NCBI RefSeq assembly: GCF_018687715.1
Contig: NC_056755.1
Coordinates: 9,931,501 to 9,995,500 of the forward strand
Length of the DNA stretch: 64,000 bases
From: Carya illinoinensis
Taxonomy: Eukaryota > Streptophyta > Magnoliopsida > Fagales > Juglandaceae
Direction of reading: 5' to 3'
Shown here: piece by piece, positions 46,917 to 57,233 of the stretch
How the letters are laid out: every line of letters begins with the position of its first letter
Numbering within the stretch: position 1 is the first letter of the stretch
Notes under the pieces: generated by a model
Seen by the model: only the letters and a program-made list of their open reading frames with translations
Databases searched by the model: none
Told to the model about the DNA's origin: nothing
Position numbers and translations under genes: made by a program

Positions 46917-47306
46917 CTTAGCGAGTTTATCATAGGAATCGGCGCTCTTGGAAACCAAACCCGACAGCAAATCTCCAGGTACATTATCAACAAGCCACTT
47001 AGGCCACCCACCCACAAGCTCATCCCCTCCAATCTTCTTAGACCGAAACCTCTTCGAAGCATTTCCACTCTTCTCTCGCTCTCTCACAACCACCCTGTCT
47101 CCCCCACCGTCCCTTTCAGTATTCACCGCACCCACAATATGCTTATCTTCGACTTGGCAGTTTATGGGCACCGCAGCTGCAGAGTCCTTCGGAAGCTGGT
47201 TGCGATCAATGGGTCTCCGTCCCCTAACATACCCATTCTCCGATTTCAACCTCTCAATGTGTCGAGGGGGAGACGGCGTGGGAGGCTTTCCTAGAGTACA
47301 ACCCAT
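46917..47306 (-). pseudogene. kinase pseudogene exon 1 (N-terminal region)
   Basis: 130 codons, no stop. It begins MGCTLGKPPTPSPP, a Gly2-Cys3 N-myristoylation/palmitoylation start usual in this kinase group. It ends with GWPKWLVDNVPGDLLSGLVS and KSADSYDKLAK, the conserved lead-in to the catalytic domain (GWP.WL ... AD.FEKL.K). The donor is GTTTGA, phase 0, matching exon 2. The exon itself looks intact; the damage is downstream. Confidence 0.85.
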
Positions 47307-48447
47307 CGCGTCTCAGCAGTTGAGTCGAAGTCTATGCTTTCTTTTTCTTTTTTCGTGAATATCTAGGTGGCACAGTAGGGACGCGTCTTGTATATGGAGC
47401 ATTTTGATTATAACAAGGAGAGAGCGAGAAGTGGAGATTGAGAGCTGATGATAAACGAGGCCGGCATGGTTTTGGAATTATGGTAAATGAGAAGAAAGAT
47501 GGAGAGGAAACAGACTTGCCTGAGGTTTCTTCTTCAATATCAACGTCTTTGGACTGTGTTTTCCAGGCAGTTGTGTACTTTTACACTGAAATTACACCAC
47601 CTTTTTGGCGAGTAATGGAAAATTCATGTGGGTCTCCAATACGAACACAGGCAACAAACACAAACATCAACGGCTCAACCCCCCACCAAGCTTAGCGAGA
47701 CAAAACCGATAGACACGGCTGTCTTCATTTACTGGTGTTCTAATGTTGTTTAGAAAATGGACGTAGCATTGCTGCTAACAATTCAATGCAAGGATATTCG
47801 GAACGTTAAAAAAAGAAAGGAAAAACAAAAAAACAAAGAAAGAATTTCAGTCTGTATTAGCTTCCGTATGGTACAAGTAGTCATTCATCTCAGGACAAAA
47901 TATAGACTCTAACGCGACCCTAGATTGGTCTAAGAGAAAATCATGCATCAAAACGGAAAAAAAATTGGGAATTCTGCAGATGAATTCAATCAGAATATGC
48001 TTTGAACTGATTTCTTTGAATCTATGACTAATAATGGATCACATTACGGAGCCACTGAGGAATTTGGTTCTTGATAAATTTACATAAAAGTTCTCTTTTC
48101 ATGAATATGGAGGGTTCCCAAAATAGAAATCATTAGCATGTCTTTACATCTTTCATGTTAGCATGGGAAAACAATCCAAGTCAGAGTCTTCACACCATGG
48201 CATTTTTTGCGTGATAGTTACCTATTGATGATGTCAAAGTACCATATTCTTAGATCTTGGTAGACTTGTCCCAAAACTTTAAGTTGCATGTATGCTCTAC
48301 AATAATTACTCCATCCAAGTGGTTAGCTTACTCATTTCTTAGCTTCTTTGTTTCCCTGTAATTTCTTATCTTCAACAGCAACCTTTCCAGCCTCCAACTT
48401 AAAAGCGGTTCTGGACTGCGTCAAGACTGCCATCTAACAAATCTACT
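47307..48447. other. between the kinase and TKI1-like genes
   Basis: Probable kinase promoter on the left and TKI1-like 3' UTR/flank on the right. A plus-strand frame at 47438-47695 has no motif. Nothing else seen. Confidence 0.45.
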
Positions 48448-51400
48448 TCAGATAATACCGTTCCACAGATAAGCTTCTGAGAGGTGGGGGAGGCCAATAT
48501 CAAAGGGTCCGAGAGAGTCCGTCTGTATTAAGCAATAAGAAAATAATCAAATTTACCATGCATGAAAACATACATTGGACTCAATAAAGTTCTAAGTGAG
48601 AAATTCAAGTACCCATTTAATGCCTGACAGTCCAAGACTGCTCTCATCGTGATATGTGTGCGAAGAAAATAACAGGTCTATTTCAGATTCTTGACAATCA
48701 TAATCTTCTGGAAACACAGGTTGACATTTGCCCTGCATAACGCACTAGCATACATTAGAACACTTGTCAGAATTTATCATCAAAGCCCGCGTCTCATGCT
48801 GTTTTAAGTTTCAAAAGACCTCTGGTCAAACTACTAGTGAAATATCCTCACGACATGATCTTCAACAAAAAGGGAAAACCTAGTCTATTCCCAAACAAGT
48901 CGCATTCAGAAAGCCCAAACCAACGGATGTTTAGGAATCAAGCTCTTGCATATATTACTTTCAAATTCCTAAGGACCGAGTGATATCCCACCAAACACAA
49001 TGCAAAACATCAGCCTGTATCATTAGCAAGAAACTCCTGGACCAAATATCATGCCTTTCAACAAAGTTCCTGAATTTCAAGTTTTGAACAAAGCCATGAT
49101 TGATGAAGAAACCAAACTTCTAGTGGAGTGTACAGAGATCGTGATCCATCATAACAAATCTCTTGCTCGCAAGAAACTCCAGAAATCAATCGGTGATTAA
49201 TCAAGTGTGTGATTTGTATTAAAAAAACCATCATACATATTGCTTACATGTAAGGGTCATACGCTAAGTGAATAAATGGATTGAAAGCTAGCTGACTATT
49301 ACACCCGTTAACCTTTCAAATCCATATTTAAACCACATAAACTTGAGAGAAAACCTTAGGTGCATTGAGAAATTTGAAGGACTTGGAACTAGTATCATAT
49401 GATGGTTGAATGGGATTGAAAGCTATCTAACTATTAAACCTGTGAGCTTCCAAACCTCATCTTGAAACCTCATAAAATTTCTATTGTAATAAAGCGATAA
49501 AAAAAGCACATGAAGGTTTTTTTTTTTTTTAATCAAACCTCAGCTGCATTAGGAAAGTTGAATGACTCGGAACCAGCATCCTGGCCACGGCTCTCTGGAT
49601 AAGCACTTCCAACCAAAGGCAGAACATCCTTTTCTGAGGGCGAGAATCTTTGAAAAGGAAACGCATGGCACGTTTCTTCAGCATCCAATATAGATGAGTG
49701 TGGGTCTTGAGTGGATGACCTTGGACCCTGAGGACAATTTGCTTGCGCAGCAATATAAGCGTCAAAGGAATCAGATGTTGGTTGAGGCATCTGCAAGCCT
49801 GCATCATTCCCAGATGATTTTGGATCACAGTTATTGGGTTTGCCCTGTAGTGATGCTTCAGACAGGAGACCTCCAATGCTTATACAAGTTAGACCATCAA
49901 AGATGGGATCAGAATTGCTGAACTTGCCCTGTATGGATACTTCAGAGAGGAGGGCCCCAATGCTTATATTAGTCAAACCATCAGTCCACAGGGCTGATGA
50001 TTGTCCAAGGCCATCATCCATCTTCGGCTCATTATCCTAGTTAGAACAAAATGAGCAAGTTTTGAGAATGGTACTCTCTTCTATGACATTAATTGCAACT
50101 GAATCTCTAAATAGAACAATGGAAAGCGCCTGTAGAATAGACTAAATATGAGTTTATCAACAAATACGTGATCATTCTAACATCTAATCATGTATTCATC
50201 TCTGCACAATCAACGAATGCTTAATCCACTAACACTTGTAACGACGGGTATGAGAATAAAATGTCCATGGAAAAGATAATCAACATGTTCAGAAAATTCC
50301 ATGATTTTAGCTAAGAGAAAAAAACAATTAAAAATAAAAAAAGGAGCAGAAAAATTACCACAGAATCGGCAGGTCCGTTCACGACGTTGTCAGCATCAAC
50401 AGCTACTTCACGTAGATTCATTTCTTTGAACGCTTCACTTTCTACCTCAGTTTTATTCCCTTCGGCATCTGGACCGTCCATATTAGTTCTGCAACCTTTC
50501 TCCTCGTATTGCGAAAAACCCTGAATGGGAGTTAACGTAGAAAGCTTACCAAAAGTTTCAGGCTCAGTATAAGAGAACCAGCCATACCTTGAAAGAGAAA
50601 TCAAGTTAGAACTTCAAATATACGATATAATGCCTATGAGAAGAGAAAATGACCAGTCCTTATACCTTAGGCGGAAAATTGCGGGGCTTCCAATAGCTTC
50701 ATAGACATATCCCGCACTAATATCATTGTCATTTAACGTCCACCTTCTGTAATTAGACGAGTTTTTTAGGGCGTTGTATGGGAAAAGCATAGGCTCCCCT
50801 AGAGCAATACTTGAACCTCCCCACTTGCAATTTAGCCGCTTAAGCACCGAAGAAATCTTCTTTCGAGCACTTAAAGTAAGTTCCAAGTACGGATTATGTC
50901 CATCCTGGAAGAAAATAAAATTCAAATTAAATAAATCCCAACTAGTTAAAGTCCGGTGATTCAACAGTCGGTATTTAACCTTTTCCAATCCCATGCGAGT
51001 GCTTTCATCTATTGGAAAAAGCTGCAACTTGATCTTCGCGTAGGGAATAAGTGTTTGTGAAACGCATTTCCTTTCCACTCGAAGTTCTGGACACCTTCCC
51101 TCAGCTGTGCAAGAAGGTGGACATTGTTTATTTTTTACGACAAAACACGTCAGCTTGCCTGACGAGAAGGTTCAAGAACTTAAAACAGAACATATAAAAT
51201 AAGTATCCATGAAACTGATGTCCCATCTTTCTATTGCTTTACTTTTCTAATTCATGCATATAAATGAATCCCAGAACTGGTAGAGCTGACAAGTCAGACC
51301 ATCAGTTAATCTTAACCCTCTGCATATGCAATTCAATTTTTAAAATAGAGTTAGGATATGCCTCACCTGCAGGGTTGAAACTCCGCCCGCCAGTTCTCTT

Positions 51401-51490
51401 CGTGGACTTCTTGGCTCCACTGCAACCTATGTCTGCCTTGCGCTTTGAGGGAACCTTTGCCTTCCTGTTTTGCTGTCTAGTAGTTTTCAT
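48448..51490 (-). CDS. TKI1: TSL-kinase interacting protein 1 (TKI1)-like
   Basis: Seven coding exons join in phase to 469 residues: 51367-51490, 50980-51104, 50666-50904, 50359-50587, 49539-50036, 48613-48732 and 48448-48522, all with GT donors and AG acceptors. The start is basic (KTTRQQNRKAKVPSKRK, nuclear-signal-like). Next come LIPYAKIKLQLFPID, NPYLELTLSARKKISSVLKR and YRRWTLNDNDISAGYVYEAI, the conserved middle of TKI1 proteins. The acidic C-terminal half has DSFDAYIAAQANCPQGPR and SSILDAEETCHAFPFQRFSP. Arabidopsis TKI1 binds and is phosphorylated by TOUSLED kinase, linked to chromatin assembly and cell division. I did not see a SANT/Myb domain, so the protein may be a shorter form. Exon 5 has an internal 28-residue repeat. 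The identification is by recalled similarity. Confidence 0.82.
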
Positions 51491-52788
51491 GGTGGTTTGG
51501 CTTCCCTGTTAATTGATCCAAGCACTAAACTAATCAGTATCCTTTTTGTAGATGAGCAAAAATTGAAATACAAGTTTCCAGACTACAGAGATCAATTATC
51601 AGAAATCTTCTTGCATGGGAGTTATATTGGATTGCATCTATAGAGCACAATAATTTCCATGAATTTCACATTCATGATCCAACCATGTTAAGGCCTTCAT
51701 TGACTTGCAAACCCAATCAAAAACAAATTAAAAGGAAAAAAAAAAAAAAAAAAAAAAAACAGAACCCTTATAATTGTTTCCTACGATTAAGAGAAAGTTT
51801 TGACTTCCTAGGAACACAAAATTTTCACATTCCACAATAATGTCACATTAACCAAATGAAGTCAAAAGCAACAAAATCCCCATTTGTTAAGCATTAAATC
51901 TATCATCCTTAACTCCTTGAGCTCTGAAATTGTAACACCAGTCCAGTATGAAGGTTTACTCTTTCTATACCTTCAAGGTTTAACTTAAAGAGTAATATGC
52001 TAAAGCTAGGTAATCGCAAAGGCCCTACCATAATATAAAGACTAATACACCCCAAATTCCCAATTCTTGAACCCATTAGAAGACATGCCCCAAACGTAAA
52101 TATTCAAAATTTTCCACACATTTAAGGTGATCTTCAAACACACCATAATTTAAGGTACCAGTTTAGCGTAGATCAAACGTTGTAAAGCAATTGGCTTCAT
52201 CATATATGTTTTCATTAAACACGCTCTACGGAGCAGTATCAATATAGCACATTTCAGTTTTCAAAAAAAATAAAAAAATGAACTTATATCAATCAAAGGA
52301 GCATACATAGAAAGATCAAAAGGCAAAAACGGGGTGCTTTACGTGCTAGATTTTGGCATATGGGCCAAAACCCTAAATTCAGTGGTACGGTCAGTGTATG
52401 CTCTAACTAAAAGAATTCCTTCATCCAAATCAAATCACGATCTATAGTTCCGGACGTTACAGATAAACAAAAAGCCCACGAGAGGGTTTCGGACAACACA
52501 TACATACAGAAACGGAGTTAAAACGATTCGAATAGACATTTTCACCGAATCTCGCATCAAAGTATAGCCAACAACTCCAACATCAGAATCGTTCGTAAAA
52601 TTAAATTGACATAAAATCTAACTTGTTTCGAAAGCGGAAAAACTAAAAAAATGTAGATACCATTCGTAATGAGTAGACAAATGAAAATGAACAGGTTGAT
52701 CGAAACTTAAGAATTGAAACATGAACAACTACAAATAAAATAAAAATGGATTAATGCTGCTCCCATACCTGAATCCAAGCCTATCTCC

Positions 52789-52836
<48 letters not shown>

Positions 52837-52860
52837 GTGAGCTTTGGAAAAAATGCTCGG
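51491..52860 (-). other. TKI1-like 5' leader with a 1.26-kb intron
   Basis: A 5' UTR piece at 51491-51505 follows an AG. A donor CAG followed by GTATGG at 52768 ends an upstream leader exon (52769 to about 52860). The intron between is AT-rich, with an A-run near 51740-51760 and no gene. Leader introns are common in plant housekeeping genes. The leader model is inferred from splice signals and the TATA position. Confidence 0.55.
52793..52832. repeat. GA microsatellite in the TKI1-like leader
   Basis: About 20 GA units on the plus strand (TC in the transcript), lying in the inferred first leader exon. TC-rich leaders are common in plant transcripts. Confidence 0.9.
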
Positions 52861-52864
52861 TGCA

Positions 52865-52893
52865 GGCGGGAACGGGAACGTGAAGTATATATA
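52865..52893 (-). promoter_or_regulatory. TKI1-like core promoter: TATA box and E2F-like site
   Basis: TATATATA at 52886-52893 and TTCCCGCC on the minus strand at 52865-52872, just ahead of the inferred transcript start. TTCCCGCC matches the core of the plant E2F site, which would suit S-phase expression of a TOUSLED partner. That functional link is inference. Confidence 0.5.
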
Positions 52894-55250
52894 AGGGATC
52901 TTCATTCATTTCAGTCCTGTGTTTGGGTGAGACCTGGTTTCGGGGAAATTTGAGTTTGTGAAAAAATGTTGGGCGGGAGCGGGAGCCTGAACACCTTCAA
53001 TTTTTTTAAAAATATATAATTAGCGGTCTTCAGTCTTCCCTTTACGGGGGAGAGAGTCTCGGTTTCCGTAGTTTTGCATGTTTGGGCCCTTTGGGAAGGC
53101 CTGCGGGCCTGGGCCTTTACCCATTCAAAGGAACTAAGACCTTCTCCTATTACCAAACCCAAATAATTTCATTATTTTTTTTTTATCGGAAATCTTAATT
53201 TATTAATAAGAAAAATACCATTATAAGAGGTAGGGATGAATCTTGTATACAAACAAACAATAAAATACATCAAATTTTTCAAATTTTACTTTTTTATCAT
53301 GAGTCAAAGGTCCAAAAAAGAATGCAATTAATTATCGAATAGATAAGAGTAATACTAGATATAATTTTAGGGTACGCAAGTATTACATACTCTTGTTAAA
53401 ATATAGAAATCCACTATTAAAATATATAATTTTTTTCGTGTAGTCTCAAATTTTTTTTTCCTTTAGAGGGAATATGCTAAAATTGTAATCCATATAGCAT
53501 ATTTCTTAAAATAAAAATTTAGCCTATGGAAATCAAACTTTCAAGATGAGTAAAAACCCACACTAATGGATGGATAAACAAGATATCTCTAGGAGACATT
53601 CAAATGGTTGGGTGGTGCATGGTTTGCGCACTTTATTGACTAGCTATAGTCGTGGGTGGGGGTAAAGATTTTTGCAAGAAACATATATCATAGCAAAAAG
53701 TGGTATTTTCATTGCTGCTAACTATTTGCAACGAACATTACTCATTGTCATACTTTCAGAATTGTCACATTGGTGAATGTCTACACCAACAAGATTCTTC
53801 CCTTGCAAATGTATATATTCTTGTTACTATTGTCTATATAGGGGATATGGGCAACTGTTACAATTGGTCTTTTACCAACAAAATATTTTATTTTTGTAAC
53901 CAATGTCGTTGTTGCAAATATAAAATTGTATAAATTTCCATTCATTGCAGATGTACAAAAGCAACAAATTTCATTCATTGCAAACGTACTAAAGCAATGA
54001 ATTACATTCATTGCAAATGTACCATACCAACGAATTGCAATCATTGATAATGATATATTTGCAACAAAATATTTTCATTACAAATAACTATTTGCAACAA
54101 CAACAAAAATGTTATTTACGACTAATTTATGTCGTTGAAAATAGTATTACATATGAGAATAAAAAAATACAATTCAATTAATAGTTTGACCTACAAAGAT
54201 AGAGGTTTGTACAACAGAAAAGGCAACAAAATTGAAGTAGCCTTGACAAGTAAAAGCAGAGAGTGAGATAGATCAGTGGTAACATAATCTGAAATTAGGG
54301 TGAATATACTTGCATGTGAATATGTTACAGCTTCCTAAGTTCATGATTATGATATGAAGGTATTAGGAGAAGCATGTTCACAGACTTGGAAAAATAACAT
54401 ATTTGTAATTATGCAACAAATAATAGTAGTACCATTCCACTAATATCCATGGTATAAGCTTTTAAAAGGTTTAATTCACTTGAAGAAATATTTAATTTAC
54501 TTATTAAAAAAAAAAATTACCAAACGTTCTTACCATGCCTTCATGACTCATGTTATACTCTATGGCATGCAAGTATTGTGATGCCATGCATGTCATGCAC
54601 AAAAGTAGATAATGGTTTGTAGATGTCCAACAAACCTAATGCTTTAGTCGTACCCAAAGATTATTCATCTCAACAAAATTGCAAGGCACAAAGTCTATAA
54701 CATGCCCGTTATACAGTCGATTTGTTTGAAAAATAGTTGAGTTTATTATTAAAAAAATTAATTTCTTTTCATACATATCTCGTATTTATTTATTTATTTC
54801 TAAATAATTACATAATGTTTGGATACTCGCAACTGTAATTATCATTTTCTTAAAAATTATAACTTATTTGATCAATTCATAAACAAGCTATAATGTTAAA
54901 TGAATTGTTCTAACCGTAAAACCCAACTTAAGAAGAAGTTTAGGCTTGACAAATGTTCAAATAAAAGTTAAATGAACAAAGACTGACAACTCATTGCTCA
55001 CTCGAATTCCATTCGTTCACATCCTTGTCTTGAGAGCTGAAGAGAACTTCCCTGATTTCGGAAAAATGTGACGGAATGAAAAGTGGCACTCTCTCCAATA
55101 TTGTCATTTAACACATATAAAGATAAATGCAATAAATTAAATCATAATATATATATATATATAGCATACTAAGTCAAAAGTTCTAGTCGTATAATATATT
55201 ATCATAGAATACATCATTAGATATAATATTTATAAGTATATTACAAGCAT
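52894..55250. other. intergenic, AT-rich, no gene seen
   Basis: A second GGCGGGAGCGGGAGCC stretch lies at about 52973. From 53.16 kb on the sequence is AT-rich. A repeat-rich region at 53.68-54.13 kb is listed separately. No coding frame is convincing. Confidence 0.5.
53680..54130. repeat. diffuse repeat with 33-34 bp units
   Basis: Three to four units around 53938-54040 read TTCATTGCAGATGTAC, TTCATTGCAAACGTAC and TTCATTGCAAATGTAC, each followed by a CAACGAATT-like string. ATTTTCATTGC and TAACTATTTGCAACGAAC at 53705-53735 recur as ATTTTCATTAC and TAACTATTTGCAACAAC at about 54070-54100. It may be an old non-autonomous DNA transposon; no ends were defined. Confidence 0.5.
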
Positions 55251-55658
55251 ATGATATAAATATATAGTTATAATATATAAGTTAGAGTGCATATATTACA
55301 AGATAAAAATATAATAATATGCAACTATAACTATAAGTAAGAAGTAATAGTTATAAATATGTGTTATTATTTATCTAGTGTGATGAAAATCATATTGTGT
55401 TTAGGGTTAATAATATGATTCCTCAATTAAAAAAAAATACTATAGACTTAAGTTATGATATAAATATATAGTTATAATATATAAGTTAGAGTGCATATAT
55501 TACAAGATAAAAATATAATAATATGCAACTATAACTATAAGTAAGAAGTAATAGTTATAAATATGTGTTATTATTTATCTAGTGTGATGAAAATCATATT
55601 GTGTTTAGGGTTAATAATATGATTCCTCAATTAAAAAAAAATACTATAGACTTAAGTT
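55251..55658. repeat. 204-bp tandem duplication, apparently perfect
   Basis: The unit beginning ATGATATAAATATATAG at 55251 recurs at 55455. I see no difference between the two copies over 204 bases, including an A9 run. In AT-rich, otherwise diverged DNA this means a very recent duplication or an assembly artefact. Confidence 0.9.
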
Positions 55659-56846
55659 ATGATATGTATTATTTATATAAATTATAACTAATCAATTAAA
55701 ATTAATTTGATAATTGTTTAAAGTAAATGTGCATTCACTCATTCATAAATAACTTTATCAATAGGCTATAATCTATATGACAACTAGTTAATTGATATAT
55801 AACATTAATGTTATATTACACAAGACATAATTAATTAAAATTATAAAATAACTTAATACATAATTAATTAAACTTATAAAATAACTTGTATTACAAATAT
55901 AAAATAGCTTGGTATATCATACATAGTTATTATATTTCCAAGCTGGTACATAGAGCATACCATCCACATCACTTAAATGGTAAAATTTGATTTGTAAGAT
56001 TCAAATTTTAAAATTTATTTTCAAAATCAAATTATGCTATATAAGCATTTTATTAGGTGAGTTATCGACACTGACTAATTTCCTTGTCACACCATTTGTA
56101 ATAAAATACACAACTAAATATAGATAACTAATTATAAAAATAATTATACAAAGTATCTTAACACAATTTGGGAACAGAATAAATATACTTAATAAGATAA
56201 ACCACAAATAAATTAATAATATATAATTAAGTATATAAAATACACCTAACATATAGTAAATATAATATATAGATCTATAACACAATACAAGTTTCAAAAC
56301 GAGCTCACATGAGTCAAGTCGACCTTATACAAGCTTTATTCACAAGTCTCAATAAAGTCGAACTGAGTTTATATGAATTTTACTCATTTAATATTTGAAT
56401 CAATATTAATGTTTACGAATATCTTATTTATTAAGTGAACCGAATTAGAACCAAGTGCATTCAAAGAGAGCTTTGTTCATGAGCTCCTCTATTCATTTGC
56501 ATCCAGAGTGACGTCCTTATCTGCAACATTCCTTCCCTCTTCTAATTCATGTGTATGATACTGACAAGGAAACCTAAAGAACATTACCAATGATTTGGAT
56601 TATGTTAGGAGTTTCACAACCAAATGGTCCCCTATTGTGGGAAATTATAAATTGCCATTATTGTTCTATTTCATCCATTACTTTACTGTTAGCCGTATAT
56701 TCAGATTCAACCACTAAGTTTTAAGAGAATAGTAAATGAATAAAAGTCAAATAATCTAAATTTGAAGCAGTTTCAACATCTCTGACCACATAAGACTTTC
56801 TGACCATACACAACTTTCAGCACGACCTACTTTCCCTAAAGTAATT
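55659..56846. other. intergenic, AT-rich, no gene seen
   Basis: A minus-strand hydrophobic frame at 56037-56297 reflects T-rich composition. Nothing supported. Confidence 0.5.
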
Positions 56847-57233
56847 TCAGTATCGAAAATCATGACCTGGACTATCTGCATTCATGTCCATGTTATCATT
56901 GAAGTTTGCTGAATTGGTATCCCTGTTTTGGAGATGACAATAGTTTGTCTCACCATTCCGAGGTCCTTGGTAACCCTCTTGTGATATCGATTGGTGATAG
57001 GGCTAGATGCTCTGACGAACCGGGCTGGAGAGAGCATTTGAGAATACTGAGTTCTTAGGCTGATTATCAGATTGCCCAGAACGAACTCCATGGCCTACCT
57101 TTGCTATCCTAAATGGACCAGAAGAGACAGGGGAACCCAAAATAGTCGGGTGCATTGCATTCTGGGCGTGCTGGTTTTGAAATGGAAGCCTGGGTGACAT
57201 TGGGGGTTCATCTGCTCCATGTTCAAGCTCATT
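56847..57233 (-). pseudogene. last exon of a conserved plant protein, premature stop
   Basis: After acceptor TTTGCAG it reads NELEHGADEPPMSPRLPFQN, GSPVSSGPFRIAKVGHGVRS and VFSNALSSPVRQSI. A TAG follows at 57003-57005, but the same frame continues to a TGA at 56847-56849 with DNMDMNADSPGHDF near the end. The Asn/Gln/Pro/Ser-rich C-terminus and its SPGHDF ending feel familiar from a conserved plant family I cannot name. The stop would remove 51 of 128 residues; a CAG to TAG change is likely. Confidence 0.5.

Larger units (their letters stand above)
24898..47306 (-). pseudogene. CDK-like protein kinase pseudogene (IBS1/At1g54610 type), interrupted by retroelements
   Basis: Pieces of one plant CDK-like kinase lie in order on the minus strand: exon 1 46917-47306, exon 2 39302-39586, exon 3 33924-34184 plus 27133-27189, exon 4 26763-26982, exon 5 about 26249-26333, exon 6 25978-26086 and exon 7 from 25261. 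Intron phases agree for the better-preserved junctions. Working family members have an N-myristoylated MGC start and a CDK-type catalytic domain. This copy has three stop codons in exon 3, frameshifts in exons 4 and 5, lost splice sites and two LTR insertions inside exon 3. Joining exon 1 to exon 2 over 7.3 kb is inference from family order and phase. Confidence 0.8.
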
